DNA of 15,162 bases from positions 1 to 15,162 of the forward strand of contig JADGJG010000633.1 in the NCBI GenBank assembly GCA_027596195.1, written 5' to 3'. Positions 1 to 7,170 of the stretch are shown here, piece by piece; position 1 is the first letter of the stretch, and every line of letters begins with the position of its first letter. Below the pieces are notes generated by a model. It was not told where the DNA came from. It saw nothing but the letters and a program-made list of their open reading frames with translations, and did not search any database. The translations under genes and the position numbers were made by a program. This stretch comes from Podochytrium sp. JEL0797. Lineage: Eukaryota > Chytridiomycota > Chytridiomycetes > Chytridiales > Chytriomycetaceae.

Positions 1-23
1 AACAATCTGTGCCAGCCCCCAAA

Positions 24-42
24 CCCCCCCCCCCCCCCCCCC
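24..42. repeat. Poly-C tract, 19 bases
   Basis: An uninterrupted run of 19 C at 24-42 lies ten bases before the inferred intron acceptor of the phytochelatin synthase gene. It probably serves as (or sits in) the pyrimidine tract of that intron. Its exact length is the least reliable base count on this side of the window. Confidence 0.9.
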
Positions 43-52
43 ACAACAATAG

Positions 53-1399
53 ATTCTCACTTCCTTCAACTCCCCCGAGGGCAAAAAACTCTTCAAACTC
101 TCCCTCGCAGCCGGAACCGCCGAATCCTTCCTCCACCTCTCCGGAAACCTTGCCCACCAATCCGAACCGGCCTTCTGCGGACTGGGGTCCCTCGCGATTG
201 TCCTCAACGCTCTCGAAATTGATCCGAATCGGTCATGGAAGGGCGCGTGGCGGTGGTATGATGAGACTCTGCTGGATTGTTGTAGTCCTTTGGAGACGAT
301 CAAGGCGAAGGGGATCACGTTCGATGAGTTTGCGTCGTTGGCGGGGTGTAATGGGTTACAGGTTGAAACCAAACGGGTTGGCGGGAAGGAAGGGGTGAGC
401 AAGCAAGAGTTTGTGGCGGATTTGAAACGCGTTTGTGGGGATTCGGAGGGGAGTCGACAAATGGTTGTGAGTTTTAGTCGGAAGGTGTTGCATCAGACGG
501 GCGATGGTCACTTTTCACCTGTCGGGTGTTTTCATGAAGAGACTGGCATGGTGCTGGTGTTGGATGTTGCGCGCTTCAAATACCCAAGCTACTTCGTGAA
601 ACTGGATGTTTTGTATGAGGCGATGAAGCCGGTGGATAAGGTGACGGGCAAGAGTCGCGGGTACTTTGTGTTGTCCAAGAAGCATCGGAATGGAGACACG
701 GTGGAGCAGGATATCATCAAGCGTGGCGGAAATTACAAGTCGGTGATTGAATCGAGGCTCAAAAACTCGTCGTCCTGTGCACCCAGTGGTGGATGCGCGC
801 ATGACGATTCCCCCGTGACATTGACGAAAATCACGCCCTTGTCCTTGTCGAAATCGGAAGGTGTCGTTCGTGCGTTGAATGAGGAGTTGAAGGACGTGTT
901 GAACCGCAAAGGGGAGACGCGGGATTCTGCGATTCGCGATATCGTTGCGACGCTCCTTGGGTCCACTTATTCCGCGACGCAGGAGTCGAAAGGCCCTGGT
1001 GTGCTTGCCATGACGTTCAGGAAACCCGCGATCGATCTCGCGATGGATGAATCCGTGTCGACTGAGCAGAGCAAGTCTCATGCTGAGCAGATTGAGCTGT
1101 TGGTTGCTCAGATTGAGGCGATGCCGATTTATAACCAGGTTGCGAATCAGTGTGGAGTGTCGGGGGTTCTGGTATCGGGCGGTGCGCCGATGGAGCAGGA
1201 GGAGCGGTATCGAACTGCGTTGTCGACTTTGTTGGTTGTTTCGTTGCCTGGGTCGATTTATTTGGCGCTTCAGAACCCCGAGTTGAGGAACTTTTTTATG
1301 GAGGCCAAGTATGCGCTTTCGCAGGGACCAAAGTCGCGTGTCAAGAGTGAAGTGGAGCGGTTGGAAAGCCAGTTGACGAATTTGATGAACAAGGTGTGA
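53..1399 (+). CDS. Phytochelatin synthase (glutathione gamma-glutamylcysteinyltransferase), 5' partial
   Basis: Papain-like transpeptidase that makes phytochelatins from glutathione for binding of cadmium and other metals; some fungal and bacterial relatives mainly cleave glutathione. The visible last exon encodes 448 residues. The family core is plain: NSPEGKKLF near the start, then catalytic Cys in SEPAFCGL (codon 176-178), WKGAWRWYDE, LDCC, catalytic His in GDGHFSPVG (codon 509-511) and catalytic Asp in VLDVARFKYPSYF (codon 563-565). His and Asp are 18 residues apart, as in plant enzymes, so the triad is intact. The frame has a stop at 50-52, exactly where an intron acceptor (acaacaatag) would lie. 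I therefore start the exon at 53; the true start is upstream of the window. The C-terminal part (about residues 225-448) is not the Cys-rich tail of plant enzymes: it has few cysteines and ends in a short charged helix-like stretch. Followed after 165 bases by the MPDU1-like gene on the same strand. Confidence 0.93.
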   Translation: MLTSFNSPEGKKLFKLSLAAGTAESFLHLSGNLAHQSEPAFCGLGSLAIVLNALEIDPNRSWKGAWRWYDETLLDCCSPLETIKAKGITFDEFASLAGCNGLQVETKRVGGKEGVSKQEFVADLKRVCGDSEGSRQMVVSFSRKVLHQTGDGHFSPVGCFHEETGMVLVLDVARFKYPSYFVKLDVLYEAMKPVDKVTGKSRGYFVLSKKHRNGDTVEQDIIKRGGNYKSVIESRLKNSSSCAPSGGCAHDDSPVTLTKITPLSLSKSEGVVRALNEELKDVLNRKGETRDSAIRDIVATLLGSTYSATQESKGPGVLAMTFRKPAIDLAMDESVSTEQSKSHAEQIELLVAQIEAMPIYNQVANQCGVSGVLVSGGAPMEQEERYRTALSTLLVVSLPGSIYLALQNPELRNFFMEAKYALSQGPKSRVKSEVERLESQLTNLMNKV

Positions 1400-1564
1400 A
1401 GTGGGAGTGGAAATTGAATGAAGGATTGGGAAGTGATGAAGACGAGATGAAAACTACGAAAATAACTCTATGATATATTATGAAGAGGTTTGGGGACAAA
1501 CAATGGCGACTGGGAATGTCGAGGTTGCCCCGATTTTTTTCTCGCGCCAAACACAAAAAACAAA

Positions 1565-2527
1565 ATGGCCCAACAAATCATCGACCTCGCCCAAGAGTTT
1601 GTTCTCACCCCCCTCGTGGGCGACCAATGCGCCCACACGCTCACGGACCACGTCCTCGCCCTGAACCCCGACATCCTCAAACACACGTGCTTCTCGCTCC
1701 TCGTCTCGAAAGCCCTCGGCGTGGGCATTATTGCCGGGTCCAGTTTCGTCAAGGTGCCCCAGATTGCAAAGATTTTCAACAGCGGATCTGCGAAAGGAAT
1801 TTCGTTGAGTTCGTATGTGCTGGAGACGTTGGCGCTGGTGATTACGTTGGCGTATAATATTCGGAAGGAGAACCCGTTTTCGTGAGTGTGAACCCCCGGT
1901 TTTTGGGGTGTTGGTTTTGGGCTGGGGTTCTGAATTACGTTGTGTTGTGGTTTGTCAATCGTGGTTATTGCAGCACATACGGAGAAGGTGGGGTTTTTTT
2001 CGTATTGACACGTCGGATTTCCCTGTCGACCTCGAATCTAACCCATCACCCCCCCTCACCCCATAGTCGCCTTCGTCTCTGTCCAAAACTTCATCATCCT
2101 CGCCATGCTCATGACCTACACCAAATCCTACACCTCCCTCGTCCTCGTGTCCGTCTTCTTCCTCGCCGCCTCCTACACCCTCCTCTCGGACATTCTCCCC
2201 TCCAACATCCTCATGTCGTTGCAATGGGTCAGCATCGTGGTCTCCACGCTTGCAAAGGTGCCGCAGATTTACTCGAATGCTGTGAATAAGAGCACGGGCG
2301 CGTTGAGCGCTGTGACTGTGTTTTTGCAGTTTATTGGTGCGGCTGCGCGTATTTTTACAACGTTGAGGGAGGTGGCTGATCCTGTCATTTTGACGAGTTT
2401 TTTGGTCGCGACGGGGTTGAATGGGGTGTTGTTTGGGCAGGTTGTGTTTTTGGGAAGTGGGGCTGCGAAGGCGGGGAAGGCGGGCAAGAGCAAGGTTTGT
2501 GATCGTTTTTGGAAGGGGGGATGCTTG

Positions 2528-2569
<42 letters not shown>

Positions 2570-2631
2570 CTCGTCTGACGCGTGTTTATTTTTCTTTGCA
2601 GAAGTCAAAGAAGGTTAAGAAGTCGGAGTAA
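1565..2631 (+). CDS. MPDU1: MPDU1/Lec35-like PQ-loop protein (dolichol-phosphate-mannose utilization), four exons
   Basis: Multi-pass ER membrane protein of the MPDU1 family, needed for use of dolichol-phosphate-mannose and -glucose in N-glycan, O-mannose and GPI-anchor assembly. Exons inferred: 1565-1881, 1974-1987, 2067-2494, 2602-2631; introns of 92, 79 and 107 nt start with GTGAGT, GTGGGG and GTTTGT and end in GCAG, ATAG and GCAG. The spliced product is 262 residues (human about 247). Two PQ-loop motifs are visible: KVPQIAKIF at about 63-71 and KVPQIYSNA at about 174-182. LVSKALGVGIIAGS, NPFSTYGE and TGALSAVTVF also match the family. The second exon is only 14 nt (c aca tac gga gaa g) and supplies the STYGEV junction that aligns with SSWGEA in the animal protein. 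The last exon adds nine residues ending KKSE, a dilysine KKXX ER-retrieval signal as in the human protein (KKAQ). Start chosen at the ATG after caaaacaaa; an in-frame ATG at 1490 would add 25 residues with no family similarity. Confidence 0.93.
1974..1987 (+). other. 14-nt microexon of the MPDU1-like gene
   Basis: Flanked by ttattgcag on the left and gtgggg on the right. It restores both reading frame (phase 2 in, phase 1 out) and the conserved residues Thr-Tyr-Gly-Glu between exons 1 and 3. Without it exon 1 joins exon 3 out of frame. Confidence 0.85.
2531..2562. repeat. (TG)16 microsatellite
   Basis: Sixteen perfect TG units inside the third intron of the MPDU1-like gene, 39 bases before its acceptor. 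The frame through it is open, so retaining the intron would give a Cys-Val repeat tail ending at a TGA at 2576-2578. Confidence 0.97.
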
Positions 2632-3085
2632 AAGAACGGTATCGGACTAGTTGTTTTTGGTTTTGGGTTATCAGTGATGATGGACATGAAAAAAAAGAAG
2701 GAGACACTTGTTTTTTGTCGATTTGGATCCCCCGCTCCCTTTTTTTTCCTCCACTCCCACGTTCCTACTGTAACAAGGTCATTGGTGTGTGAAAGTTTCA
2801 TCCGTGTGACGCGCTTGTCTCTCAACGACAATCGCATTCGTGTGGCTGCATTTTCGCCAACCACTGCACGTGCCCCATTGGGAATGCTTGGCGCCGCCGT
2901 CGCGCAATTATCAGAAGACCCGCCTGGATAAATCTCGTATGCGTGGGGGGTGGATTATTCATGCCGCAGAACTGAAGTCATGAAATTCACCGTCGTATCA
3001 AACAAACAAAAAGAGGAATGTGAAGGCCACTAAATGGCAGTTACAAGGTGTGAAATGGAATGCAAATGCTTTTACTTAAATAAGA
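2632..3085. other. Convergent intergenic region, no gene seen
   Basis: Lies between the 3' ends of the MPDU1-like gene (plus) and the DUF4097-like gene (minus). It holds T- and A-rich runs and a CACGTG hexamer at 2867-2872. Open frames here are short and lack coding character. I see no RNA gene or inverted-repeat terminator, and no clear AATAAA for either gene. Confidence 0.6.
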
Positions 3086-4198
3086 TTAATTGAACAACAG
3101 CGTAACCGAACCCCGCTTCGAACGAGCCGCAAACTCACCCTTCCCCAACTCATCCTCCCCGACCATACTCGTTGTTTTCCTCACAGCCCGCCCCGACACC
3201 TTCACATCGCCCAAACTCGATTCCGCCACATACCGACCCTTGAAACCCGTCACGAATGCTTTGATGGATCCAAATCCGCTCACGAGTTTGAACACCGTGG
3301 AGGAGGAAGATGGATTCAGTTCGAGGGTGAGTGACCCGTCGTTGGTGGAAGCTTCGAAATGGGTATACGCGCCAGTGGCGGAGGTGTCGATGCTTCCCGT
3401 TTGTGAGTTGAGGTGGACGCTTGTGGAGATGTGGGCCGTGTTTGTATGGATGCTTCCGGTGGTGGTTTCGAGGTGGAGTGTGTCCGACTCGAGGGGGTGG
3501 AGAAGTGAGATGCTCCCCGTTGTGCAGGTGATGGAGATGAGCGAAGTGGAGAGGGTGGAGAGGGTGGTTACGCTTCCGGTTTCGATGCGGGAGGTGAAGG
3601 AGTTGGAGACGTTGGGGCCAGAGTAGAGGAGGGTTGCATACTCTGCGGTTGTGGAGAACTCGGCAAGGTCTTTGGGAAGGGTGAGAGAGAGGGCTGTGTG
3701 GAGTTTGCGATTCCGTGACAGAACAAGTCCTTGGGGGAAGAGGACGCGAAGAACGAGTGTGTTGGATTCGAGGGTGGCTGTGACACTTGTTTGGTTTTGC
3801 GCCTGGGCGTCGTTGGAGGCGATGGTGAATGAGACTGCGGCGTCTGGTCCGCTGCCGGTTCGGACGTCAATGTCCGTGCTGCCAAAGGCGCCTTGGGAAT
3901 CAATGGAGACTGATGAGAAGCTGGCAGCGTCGAACGAGAAGGCACCCTCAACGAGTGGCAGGTCGGCTCCAAATTCGATGGGAAACATGTCGGACCACGA
4001 CCGTATTAACCGTGGCGCAATGAAGAGAAGCGCACACACTGCGAAGATGATTTGGAGCCAGGAGATTCCTCGATACCGCCGTTCAGGGACAAAGATGAGG
4101 GAGCGTGGCTGGGTGCTGATGGAGAGTGTGTTGTAGGAAGCGTTTGTGTTTTGGGAGAGGAGTGGCTTGGCCTCGGAGGAATTGGCAAACACGAGCAT
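3086..4198 (-). CDS. DUF4097-like single-pass membrane protein with 20-residue beta-solenoid repeats
   Basis: Single-exon protein of 370 residues; function not established. The N-terminal 43 residues are polar, followed by one membrane segment at about 45-62 (core IIFAVCALLFIA) with Arg on both sides. Type II topology (short tail in the cytosol, large lumenal or outside domain) is likely. The tail has EAKPLL (residues 10-15), which fits the [DE]xxxL[LI] sorting signal used for vacuole/lysosome delivery. The large domain carries glycine-serine turns TGSV, TGSI, TGSI, TGSI and DGSL starting at residues 207, 227, 247, 267 and 287, exactly 20 apart, then looser ones (GSI about 310, GDV 330, GSV 363). 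Such a ladder is typical of the DUF4097/adhesin-like right-handed beta-helix fold. N-glycosylation sequons NQTS (135) and NVSN (196) lie on the predicted outer side. The start is the first ATG after a clear upstream gap. Confidence 0.82.
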   Translation of the reverse strand: MLVFANSSEAKPLLSQNTNASYNTLSISTQPRSLIFVPERRYRGISWLQIIFAVCALLFIAPRLIRSWSDMFPIEFGADLPLVEGAFSFDAASFSSVSIDSQGAFGSTDIDVRTGSGPDAAVSFTIASNDAQAQNQTSVTATLESNTLVLRVLFPQGLVLSRNRKLHTALSLTLPKDLAEFSTTAEYATLLYSGPNVSNSFTSRIETGSVTTLSTLSTSLISITCTTGSISLLHPLESDTLHLETTTGSIHTNTAHISTSVHLNSQTGSIDTSATGAYTHFEASTNDGSLTLELNPSSSSTVFKLVSGFGSIKAFVTGFKGRYVAESSLGDVKVSGRAVRKTTSMVGEDELGKGEFAARSKRGSVTLLFN

Positions 4199-4639
4199 GA
4201 TTTGAATTGGGTTGTTGCGACCAAACGGTCGAACACTGCCTCCTTTTGTACCTGCCTTTGTAATTTCAAATGAACAATGAAAGATTGCGAATTATCAATC
4301 GGAAATTTCATTCAAGATTTGAACGAAGAAGTGGGATGATGTCGTTCGCTCCAGTGGCTCGACTCTTCATCCATACAAGGGACTTTTATCACCTGATGTT
4401 TGGGAAGTCGAAACCTGCAAATCTGATCCAACATCACTTCCCTTTCAGCTGTTTCCACTCTCGGAGGCTTCATATCAGACAGTCTTGCTATCATGCAGAT
4501 TCTATCATCCTGACACCATTCACTAAAACATGACTGCGCAGAAAGCTTTATTTTTGTTTGCCACGCTCGTGGCACGCAAAGCGGTCACGCCACATCTTCG
4601 TCGCCTGGGCATTCAAAAAAAGTTCAAATCACGTGCAGC
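4199..4639. other. Intergenic region between two minus-strand genes
   Basis: Upstream region of the DUF4097-like gene and downstream region of the SGNH hydrolase. An 87-codon minus-strand open frame (4312-4575) has no recognisable motif and I do not call it. It contains a perfect short inverted repeat at 4559-4574 (tgccacg-ct-cgtggca) and a CACGTG hexamer at 4630-4635. No TATA box is obvious before 4198. Confidence 0.55.
4559..4574. repeat. Short perfect inverted repeat (7-bp arms, 2-base spacer)
   Basis: Arms tgccacg and cgtggca. It could be a dyad protein-binding site or part of the 3' region of the SGNH hydrolase gene. It is short enough to be chance. Confidence 0.5.
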
Positions 4640-5242
4640 TCATTCCCACCCAGCTTGTGCAACCATGATCCACCATTTCCGATACCCACTCATCGATAAA
4701 TGAACATGATCCTCAAAATCACCCTCCAAATCCATCTCAGGCCACACACACCCCTCCGCAATCAACCGCGCCTCTCGCAACGACAAATTGTACATTTCCA
4801 CATTCTGCGGATCGCGCTCATTGAATCCTCGTGTCGGAATCGGTGGGATTGGAAACACGCACACTTGAGCCTCCGGGAACCGAGTTTTGACGATCAGATA
4901 AAGTGCCTGCACTTTTTTGACCATGGCTGTGATTTGCTTGTCCGTCATGCGTTTGGCGAGAATATCATTCGATCCGATCATGATTCCGATTCGCGTGAAG
5001 GTGCCCATGATGCGAGCGTGTTGCGTGTACCCAGAGTCTTCGGGGTTCGCGATGCGCCAAGCGAGCTGAGATATGCGGTCCCCGCCGACGCCGCAGAGCC
5101 ATGTGTGGGGTGGTGCGAGGGTTGGGAAGTGCCAGGTGAGGCGGTCGATGTGGGAGTCGCCGAGGAGGAGGTGTGGGGAGGATGGGTTGTATTCGAGGAT
5201 GTGGGTCGTGAGGCCTTCTCTTGTTTTGTCGCGGATTGACAT
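4640..5242 (-). CDS. SGNH/GDSL-family hydrolase
   Basis: Cytosolic 200-residue hydrolase of the SGNH esterase/lipase superfamily; the substrate cannot be told from sequence. All four signature blocks are present in order: block I LLLGDSHIDRL with nucleophile Ser30, block II GVGGDRIS with oxyanion Gly (about 54), block III MIGSNDI with Asn92, and block V DHVHLS with Asp188 and His191. There is no signal peptide or membrane segment. The frame is open 83 codons further upstream, but that part is Pro/Lys-rich and unlike the family. I chose the ATG at 5242 (context tctcaaaATGT), 29 codons before the catalytic serine, as in compact SGNH enzymes. Divergent from the small gene at 5683. Confidence 0.88.
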   Translation of the reverse strand: MSIRDKTREGLTTHILEYNPSSPHLLLGDSHIDRLTWHFPTLAPPHTWLCGVGGDRISQLAWRIANPEDSGYTQHARIMGTFTRIGIMIGSNDILAKRMTDKQITAMVKKVQALYLIVKTRFPEAQVCVFPIPPIPTRGFNERDPQNVEMYNLSLREARLIAEGCVWPEMDLEGDFEDHVHLSMSGYRKWWIMVAQAGWE

Positions 5243-5682
5243 TTTGAGATTGTTTTTGGTGAAGGGATTGAGAGTGGGAGTGAGTTTTATGGTGTGAGGA
5301 TTGGGGGCAGTTGGGCAAGTTCGGGGCAAGCCACTTTGCCACTTTGGAGGAGCCTCCCACTTTTTCGGGCTTGACCCCTTGACTTTGGAAATTTTGGTTG
5401 GAAAAGGATGGAAAGAAAGAAAGAGGTTTGGGGGTGGGGGCCTCATAGTCCTTCTATCCATAATAAGTAGTTTTTTTCGCCTCTTCCCCACTTCGTTGGA
5501 AAGGGCAGAATTGAAGGGAAATGGCTATTAGTGGGCTATTAGGAGAAACTCTGGATTTTAAAACCAGCAAATGAGCCAACGTCTTGGAGCACTGGTTTCC
5601 AGTTCCTTCCTTCGAAATTCATCAACCCAAAAAAATCACTTTCGAACCCTCGCCTTCTGCCGCCACCCAAAAACTCTCAAAC
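5243..5682. promoter_or_regulatory. Divergent intergenic region (shared promoter region)
   Basis: Separates the divergently transcribed SGNH hydrolase and small mitochondrial-type gene, so both promoters must lie here or overlap neighbours. Small direct repeats are visible: ccactttg twice at about 5331-5346, and ggctattag twice at about 5523-5543. A weak TATA-like ttttaaaacc lies near 5555. No further gene is supported. Confidence 0.55.
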
Positions 5683-6006
5683 ATGATCCTCGCACGCATC
5701 CCACGCGCCTTCCCCTCCTGCTGCCGCCTCGTACCTTCACCTCATCACGCCCTCCTACGAAGAACGCTCACCTCATCCACACCAACTCGGGCCAAAGTGG
5801 CACCCCTCCCCTCAACCTCACGCAAACACACGTTCCTGCAACACTCGGCAATCTATAACGGCACAGCAACGATACAACCCAAGCCCATGTCTGCGTACAC
5901 GAGCACCACGATCCAGACGGTCGAGGAACCAGCGGTCGTTGCGAAAGCGAGTGACGTGGTCAAAAAGACACTCAAACAAGATCCCTTCAAAAAGGAGAAC
6001 AAATAA
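5683..6006 (+). CDS. Small hypothetical protein, probable mitochondrial import sequence
   Basis: A 107-residue protein I do not recognise. From the ATG at 5683 (context ctcaaacATGA) the first 50 residues are rich in Arg, Ser, Thr and Ala with almost no acidic residues (MILARIPRAFPS, ALLRRTLTSS, STSRKHTF). This is the composition of a mitochondrial targeting peptide. The C-terminal third is charged and hydrophilic and ends DPFKKENK. There is no membrane segment beyond the N-terminus. A C-rich 5' leader precedes the start, and an AATAAA lies 79 bases after the stop. An in-frame ATG at 5584 would add 33 residues and bury the targeting signal, so I prefer 5683. Confidence 0.62.
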   Translation: MILARIPRAFPSCCRLVPSPHHALLRRTLTSSTPTRAKVAPLPSTSRKHTFLQHSAIYNGTATIQPKPMSAYTSTTIQTVEEPAVVAKASDVVKKTLKQDPFKKENK

Positions 6007-6084
6007 GGACCTCTTTTTTTAATACTATCAGCAATATGGGGGGAAAGAGACATGGGTGGGAGGGGGAGATATGCACAGTAAGCA

Positions 6085-6090
6085 AATAAA
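6085..6090 (+). promoter_or_regulatory. Probable polyadenylation signal AATAAA
   Basis: AATAAA followed directly by an A-rich stretch, 79 bases after the stop of the small plus-strand gene and in the 108-base gap to the convergent gene. Confidence 0.5.
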
Positions 6091-6114
6091 CAAAAAAAAA
6101 CCCATACGCCTCCA

Positions 6115-7170
6115 TCAGTCCACCCTCATCCTTCTCAATGCTTCTCTCGATACAAACGGCTCGCGACGCTCAAAAATCACGTATCCCATCGAAATCACGG
6201 CAAATTGGATGTCCACCGGCAGAATACCGAACGGGACGAGGTCGTGGTGGGTCGTGTAGGCAAATACGGTCGAACACGAGTTTCTGGACGCGAGGGAGGC
6301 GAGGTTTGGGTGGATTTGCGGGGGTGGTGACGGTTGGGGGTAGTGTTGCAGGACTGAGAGTGGGGGAAAGTGCGGGTCTTGGTGCGACAAGAGTAGACCG
6401 AGAGGGTTGCATGTGTATGAGTCTTCTGGAGAGGTCGGGATCATGGAGTGGGTGGACTGGTGGACGAGGGTGGACGAGGAGGTGGAGTCGGGAGATGGGT
6501 GGAATGAGGAAAGGGACTCTGACGATTTGGAGGCTGGGGAGGATTCGGTGTCGGGAAGTGGTTTGTGCGAGCGGCGTGTGTGAAGCGGGGATGGAGGAAT
6601 ATTGGACGAGTTGTTTTCGCACGCGTTGTTGCTTTCTGACGACGCCGGCATCGTAAGAAACTGATGAGTCTCTTCTGTTATGGGCACCAAGTCCGCCAGA
6701 TCGCGACCTGTCAGGGCGGCAAAGTCTCGGTCTGAGATGCTGAATACGGCGTGGTGGACAAACACAATTTCGCGTTCGAAGGCGGCGCGCTGCATCGCGG
6801 GCGGAAGCGTGGAGAGCGGAACCATCGCGTTTGCAGGTTGTTGGGCGTGGCGCGAGAGAAGGACGATTTGAGAAGGGCTGAGCTGAAGGGGCGAGTGCGG
6901 GAGGGGGTCGACTTCTTCGTCGGACACGAGGACGCGCACTCGGGCGGGGTCCAGCCTCGCGCGGTGCGTCCACACCCACTCGCACAGCTCATCAGCACGC
7001 TGTGAAAGCAGCTTCTGTTTGCGTCCGGACTCGAATGCATCGCTGGCCATCCCACACACTCCCATCGCTGCATTCATCTTGGCGTGCGTGCGCAGTGTGC
7101 CCACGTCAACCATCACGCTGCTGCCGGGGAGGAGGATGCGGATGTCCGAGGGCGTGAGCGGTGTGTGCAT
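6115..7170 (-). CDS. Hypothetical protein, 351 aa, with low-complexity middle
   Basis: Single open frame of 351 residues that I cannot assign to a family. Residues 1-165 look folded: a start like MHTPLTPSDIRILLPGSSV, a basic segment near 45-75, and regular hydrophobic spacing to ADLVPITEET. Residues about 170-250 are a Ser/Pro/Thr-rich, probably disordered, linker with many phosphorylatable sites. The last 70 residues become ordered again (VFAYTTHHDLVPFGILPVDIQFAVISMGYVIFERREP), perhaps a second small domain. No signal peptide or membrane segment stands out. Its 3' end converges with the small plus-strand gene. Overlapping long frames in other phases are Arg/Pro- or Arg/Gly-rich and reflect GC-rich codon shadows. 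Confidence 0.7.
   Translation of the reverse strand: MHTPLTPSDIRILLPGSSVMVDVGTLRTHAKMNAAMGVCGMASDAFESGRKQKLLSQRADELCEWVWTHRARLDPARVRVLVSDEEVDPLPHSPLQLSPSQIVLLSRHAQQPANAMVPLSTLPPAMQRAAFEREIVFVHHAVFSISDRDFAALTGRDLADLVPITEETHQFLTMPASSESNNACENNSSNIPPSPLHTRRSHKPLPDTESSPASKSSESLSSFHPSPDSTSSSTLVHQSTHSMIPTSPEDSYTCNPLGLLLSHQDPHFPPLSVLQHYPQPSPPPQIHPNLASLASRNSCSTVFAYTTHHDLVPFGILPVDIQFAVISMGYVIFERREPFVSREALRRMRVD

Noticed and set aside
2760..2940. Possible tRNA or other structured RNA in the 2.6-3.1 kb gap
   Set aside because: No tRNA A/B box pair or cloverleaf could be drawn by eye.
4559..4574. Inverted repeat as a transcription terminator
   Set aside because: A 7-bp stem with a two-base loop and no T run; eukaryotic genes do not use such terminators, so it is listed only as a repeat.
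4312..4575. 87-codon minus-strand frame in the gap before the DUF4097-like gene
   Set aside because: No recognisable motif, weak start context, overlaps a similar-length plus-strand frame; cannot be told from chance.
6138..6656. 172-codon plus-strand frame opposite the 351-aa gene
   Set aside because: Gly/Arg-rich shadow on the opposite strand with no family signal.
6170..6985. 271-codon minus-strand frame overlapping the 351-aa gene
   Set aside because: Arg/Pro-rich composition with no motif; it is the shifted frame of the GC-rich real gene, and the 351-aa frame has better coding character.
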